Source: Clostridiales bacterium
Lineage (GTDB): Bacteria > Bacillota > Clostridia > Oscillospirales > Oscillospiraceae
NCBI GenBank assembly: GCA_902363045.1
Contig: CABIYX010000014.1
Location: 46,626-73,373 of the forward strand
Reading direction: 5' to 3'
DNA length: 26,748 nucleotides
The position numbers were made by a program, and so were the translations under genes. Of this stretch, positions 24,025 through 26,748 are shown piece by piece. The notes under the pieces are model-generated. The model had not been told where the DNA came from and ran no database searches. It saw only the letters and a list, made by a program, of their open reading frames with translations. Position 1 is the first letter of the stretch. Each line of letters opens with the position of its first letter.

Positions 24025-24053
24025 ATTATACCACAGTGAAAAGGCTGTGGCAA
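24025..24053 (-). promoter_or_regulatory. LysR gene promoter
   Basis: TTGCCA (24048-24053), 17 bases, TATAAT (24025-24030) on the minus strand. The AT-rich stretch 24080-24125 between the divergent genes probably holds the LysR sites and the dehydrogenase promoter, but no clear hexamers are visible for the latter. Confidence 0.75.
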
Positions 24054-24204
24054 CCATCAGCAAAAATCTGCTGTTCGGAACATCAATTTTATGTTTTAAT
24101 AGTAGTAAATAAAGGGTAATTTGAATAAGGTCTCTTTGTGTTTCCTGTGTACCCTTCTACACATATCACAAACACTCGACACTGAGAAAGGAAGATTGTT
24201 TACC

Positions 24205-25146
24205 ATGAAATGCCTGATCATTGACGCCGTCCACAGCGCGATCTCTGAAGAGCTGAGCAAGTATATGCAGGTGGACACCCATATGCTGCCCACCCAGGAG
24301 GAGCTGCTCAAGCTGATCCCTGACTATGATGTGCTCATCATGCGCGTCGATCCCGCCATCAACAAGGAGATCCTGGACGCCGCCAAGAATCTGAAGGTCA
24401 TCGGCGTCTGCTCTGTGGGCCTGAACCATATCGATCTGGACACCGCCAAGGAGAAGGGCATCCAGGTATTCAACGCTCCCGGCCTGAACGGCAACGCCGT
24501 GGCCGAGCTGACCCTGTGCAAGATGCTGGAGATGTCCCGCCACACCATCCCCGCCTGCCACGACGTCAAGGTCAACAAGACCTGGGACAAGTATAAGTTC
24601 GTGGGCCGCGAGCTCCGGGGCAAGACTCTGGGCGTTCTGGGCTTTGGCCGCATTGGTCAGCGTGTGGGCGAGCTGGCCCGCGTCTTCAAGATGGACGTCG
24701 TCGCCTATGACCCCTATCTGCCCGCTCATGTGTTTGAGGAGCAGCACGCCAAGAGCATGAGCATTGAGGAGGTCCTGAAGGTCTCTGACTATGTGACCAT
24801 CCATATGCCTCTGAACGATGAGACCCGTAACCTGTTCAACGCCAAGTCCATCGCCGAGATGAAGGATGACGCCGTTGTTCTGAACATGGCCCGCGGCGGC
24901 ATCGTCAATGAGAAGGATATGTACGAGGCCCTGAAGGCCGGCAAGATTGGCGGCTATGCCTCCGACGTCATGGAGAACGAGCTGGCCGCCGGCGGCCTGA
25001 CTGAGGGCGCGGGCTTTGACTCCCCTCTGTTTGAGTGCGACAACTTCATCGTCACTCCCCACCTGGGCGCTCAGACCGTTGACGCTTCCCGTGACATCGG
25101 CGCCCACATCATCGGCAAGGTCAAGGAGGCCCTGGACCTGAAGTAA
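24205..25146 (+). CDS. D-2-hydroxyacid dehydrogenase (SerA-like)
   Basis: A 313-residue NAD-dependent oxidoreductase of the D-isomer-specific 2-hydroxyacid dehydrogenase family. The Rossmann motif GFGRIG is at 146-151, and the catalytic set is R230 (NMARGG), a glutamate in the DVMENE segment (about 257-259) and H286 (TPHLGAQT). It lacks the C-terminal ACT domain of full-length phosphoglycerate dehydrogenases, so it could act on 3-phosphoglycerate, glyoxylate/hydroxypyruvate or another 2-oxo acid. The ATG at 24205 has AAAGGAAG about 13 bases upstream. Codon choice (frequent CGT/CGC, AAG, CTG) suggests strong expression. Divergent from the LysR regulator. Confidence 0.93.
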   Translation: MKCLIIDAVHSAISEELSKYMQVDTHMLPTQEELLKLIPDYDVLIMRVDPAINKEILDAAKNLKVIGVCSVGLNHIDLDTAKEKGIQVFNAPGLNGNAVAELTLCKMLEMSRHTIPACHDVKVNKTWDKYKFVGRELRGKTLGVLGFGRIGQRVGELARVFKMDVVAYDPYLPAHVFEEQHAKSMSIEEVLKVSDYVTIHMPLNDETRNLFNAKSIAEMKDDAVVLNMARGGIVNEKDMYEALKAGKIGGYASDVMENELAAGGLTEGAGFDSPLFECDNFIVTPHLGAQTVDASRDIGAHIIGKVKEALDLK

Positions 25147-25192
25147 TCAATATTTTCCCGGAATCGAGCGCAAGGGAATTTGAATAGAGCGG

Positions 25193-25231
25193 CAGAAGGC
25201 CGGCATCCAGATGGATGCCGGCCTTCTGTTT
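25193..25231 (+). terminator. Terminator after the dehydrogenase gene
   Basis: CAGAAGGCCGGCATCC and its exact complement form a 16-bp stem with a 4-base loop, then TTTCTG. It may also serve the convergent exporter gene. Confidence 0.85.
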
Positions 25232-25254
25232 CTGATTCTTCCTCTGTCAGCCGT

Positions 25255-26202
25255 TCAAACGCGTTCAGGCGGTTTCCCCCGCTGCCTGCCTCTCCTGAGG
25301 AGGGGCAGGGTTTGCTTCAACTCCTGGCGCAGGCGCAGTGCCCGGGCTACATGGTAATTGACCACGACATCCTCCACCCGCTGGCCCTGATCCCGGACGC
25401 CTTCCACCACCTTGGCGCCCAGCGTCCGCAGCGCCTGACGGTTCTCCTGGTTCAGACGCCCTCTGCACTCCATGTTCCGCAGGGCCTCCAACTCCACCAC
25501 CAGCTCCTGTGCGATGTCCTCACAACTTCGCAGACATTGGAGTTCCCGTTTCTGCCGCGTTCGATGCAGCAGCAGCCGCTGCTGGGAAAACAACAGCAGC
25601 TGGCCCTCCAGGGCGTCCACCTTGCGTGCCAGAACTTCTGCCTCCGGCAGATGCTGGTCTCCGTCAAACAGATCTTCTAAAAAGAGGATCAGATCCCGAT
25701 CCAGTCCCTCCATAGTCTGTCGGATCTTCTTGCTGTTGTCATAGGGGAAGATCAGCAGATTAACCGCCAGCCCGACAGCCAGGCCAATGGCAGTATCCCA
25801 CAGCCGCCCCACTGCATAAGAGGCCCCTTCCACCGCCGGGTTCAAACATACATTGACCAACACCAAACAGGGGAGCACGGGAACCAGCTTGAAGCGGAAA
25901 TATTGATAGCCCGTCAGGATCCCCACGATCCCCACCCCAATGCCGATCACAGGCGGGATCCGCAGAGCAATCACGGTCAACGCCAGCAAGCCCCCTACTG
26001 CGACTCCAAAGATCTGTGTCAGACAGGCCAAAAGTGATGCGGTAAATGTGGGGCCGACTGCGGACATTGCTCCTATGGTGGCAAAGACCACCTTTGCCGG
26101 GCTGGCGCCATAGTGTTCTATCACGGCCAGGGCCAGCGTGACGGCCAAAGCGGTTTTCAGGATCCGCGGTCCCACCGGGCTGTTCCAGCTCCGTAATCGC
26201 AT
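25255..26202 (-). CDS. Aromatic acid exporter / FUSC-like membrane protein
   Basis: A 315-residue protein. The N-terminal half has about six hydrophobic segments (ILKTALAVTLALAVIEHY; VVFATIGAMSAVGP; IFGVAVGGLLALTVIAL; VIGIGVGIVGILTGY; LVPVLPCLVLVNVCL; TAIGLAVGLAVNLLIFPY). The C-terminal half (residues 170-315) is a charged cytosolic coiled coil. This layout matches the ArAE_1/DUF939 and FUSC families of putative efflux proteins; the substrate is unknown. The ATG at 26202 follows GGGGGAG by 9 bases. It begins just downstream of the 5S rRNA terminator in the same direction. Confidence 0.85.
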   Translation of the reverse strand: MRLRSWNSPVGPRILKTALAVTLALAVIEHYGASPAKVVFATIGAMSAVGPTFTASLLACLTQIFGVAVGGLLALTVIALRIPPVIGIGVGIVGILTGYQYFRFKLVPVLPCLVLVNVCLNPAVEGASYAVGRLWDTAIGLAVGLAVNLLIFPYDNSKKIRQTMEGLDRDLILFLEDLFDGDQHLPEAEVLARKVDALEGQLLLFSQQRLLLHRTRQKRELQCLRSCEDIAQELVVELEALRNMECRGRLNQENRQALRTLGAKVVEGVRDQGQRVEDVVVNYHVARALRLRQELKQTLPLLRRGRQRGKPPERV

Positions 26203-26245
26203 ATTGATCAGCTCCCCCGCAACCGAAAAGTTCTTCGATAAAGAA

Positions 26246-26276
26246 AAAAGGAAGGAACAAAATGTTCCTTCCTTTT
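26246..26276 (-). terminator. 5S rRNA terminator
   Basis: AAAAGGAAGGAAC and GTTCCTTCCTTTT form perfect 13-bp arms around 5 bases. On the minus strand the stem is followed by TTCTTTATC. Confidence 0.85.
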
Positions 26277-26278
26277 GT

Positions 26279-26392
<114 letters not shown>

Positions 26393-26393
<1 letters not shown>

Positions 26394-26420
26394 TTACTTT
26401 CTTTTGAAAAAGAAAGTAAG
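26393..26420 (-). promoter_or_regulatory. Perfect hairpin abutting the 5S 5' end
   Basis: CTTACTTTCTTTT and AAAAGAAAGTAAG, 13-bp arms with a 2-base loop, end at the first base of 5S. In the precursor it would be a double-stranded substrate for RNase processing of 5S. Confidence 0.6.
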
Positions 26421-26492
26421 CAAAGAAAACTTTATGCTTTCCACTTCAGGAGAAATATTTTTCTCTCCTTACCGTCTTTTTCAACAGCAAAT

Positions 26493-26521
26493 ATTTTATC
26501 AAATTTTCAACCGTCTGTCAA
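26493..26521 (-). promoter_or_regulatory. 5S rRNA promoter
   Basis: TTGACA (26516-26521), 17 bases, TAAAAT (26493-26498) on the minus strand. A near-consensus promoter about 100 bases ahead of 5S, implying transcription independent of the tRNA gene. Confidence 0.8.
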
Positions 26522-26540
26522 GAAAAACTTTCCTGACTCA

Positions 26541-26593
26541 CCGCCCGAAGGGCGGTCACCAAATCACAAACCAGCGAAGCGTTTGTGATTTGG
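26541..26593. repeat. Two palindromes between tRNA-Glu and 5S
   Basis: CCGCCC-GAA-GGGCGG (26541-26555) and CCAAATCACAAAC/GTTTGTGATTTGG with a 9-base loop (26559-26593). Neither is followed by a T-run on the minus strand. The rest of 26594-26668 shows no gene. Confidence 0.55.
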
Positions 26594-26668
26594 AAGAAAA
26601 AAATAAGCGGAACTCAGGTGAGCTTTCGGCTTTAGCCGGGAGCGAACCGTGTGCAGTTTATTTTTGAC

Positions 26669-26743
26669 TGGTGACCCGTACGGGAATCGAACCCATGTTT
26701 GCGGCGTGAGAGGCCGCCGTCTTAACCGCTTGACCAACGGGCC
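26669..26743 (-). tRNA. tRNA-Glu (anticodon CTC)
   Basis: The minus strand gives acceptor GGCCCGT / ACGGGTC, the D-arm GGTCAAGCGGTTAAGAC, anticodon stem GCGGC/GCCGC with loop CTCTCAC (anticodon CTC, glutamate), T-arm with GTTCGATTC, discriminator A and an encoded CCA. All parts of the cloverleaf pair. Confidence 0.95.
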
Positions 26744-26748
26744 GTATG

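Noticed and set aside
26394..26668. 23S rRNA 3' end upstream of 5S
   Set aside because: The sequence is AT-rich with a promoter and palindromes and has no 23S similarity that I can recognise.

Overview
The window looks like a chromosomal segment of a high-GC gut Firmicute, most likely Oscillospiraceae (Flavonifractor / Lawsonibacter / Intestinimonas-like). The basis is the CIRCE-controlled groES-groEL operon, the Gram-positive style ribosome binding sites, the GC-rich codon use of the right half, and the integrated element typical of gut Clostridia. No species can be assigned from sequence alone.

Layout. 1-2838 (-): 5'-complete but window-truncated secreted beta-helix / InlB-repeat surface protein with a strong promoter and a structured leader. 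3280-12599: a 9.3 kb integrative mobilizable element inserted exactly at the 3' end of groEL, bounded by a 17-bp direct repeat. It carries a Tn916-type integrase, an excisionase, a VapE/VirE-type ATPase, a CHC2 zinc-finger primase-like protein, a MobA/MobL relaxase, a DUF3847 protein, an IncQ-type oriT, small accessory genes, a DUF2089-like regulator and an XRE regulator. 12584-14854 (-): groEL and groES, separated by an unusual 357-bp interval. 15109-16230 (-): THUMP-domain RNA methyltransferase. 16638-18131 (+): NfeD and SPFH membrane pair. 18199-20795 (+): a lipoprotein and a TraB/GumN-family secreted protein. 20978-22913 (+): XRE/helical-repeat regulator and a polysaccharide deacetylase. 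22990-25146: a LysR regulator divergent from a D-2-hydroxyacid dehydrogenase. 25255-26202 (-): aromatic acid exporter-like membrane protein. 26279-26743 (-): 5S rRNA gene with its own promoter, preceded by tRNA-Glu(CTC).

The most interesting part is the groESL locus, which carries scars of several recombination events. The mobile element uses the groEL stop-codon region as its attachment site and supplies a replacement terminator. The sequence just outside its far boundary has the same order and spacing of hairpin, integrase arm-type repeats and core, suggesting the remnant of an earlier related element. Independently, groES is flanked by relics of another groES: a degraded CIRCE operator upstream and, downstream, a 20-codon copy of the groES C-terminus with an in-frame stop. 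A MITE-like palindromic repeat also lies between groES and groEL.

How the element probably works (inference from families): Int and Xis move it in and out of groEL, the VapE/CHC2 pair may allow limited replication of the excised circle, and the relaxase acting at oriT allows transfer with the help of a conjugative element. No type IV secretion genes are present, so it should be mobilizable rather than self-transmissible.
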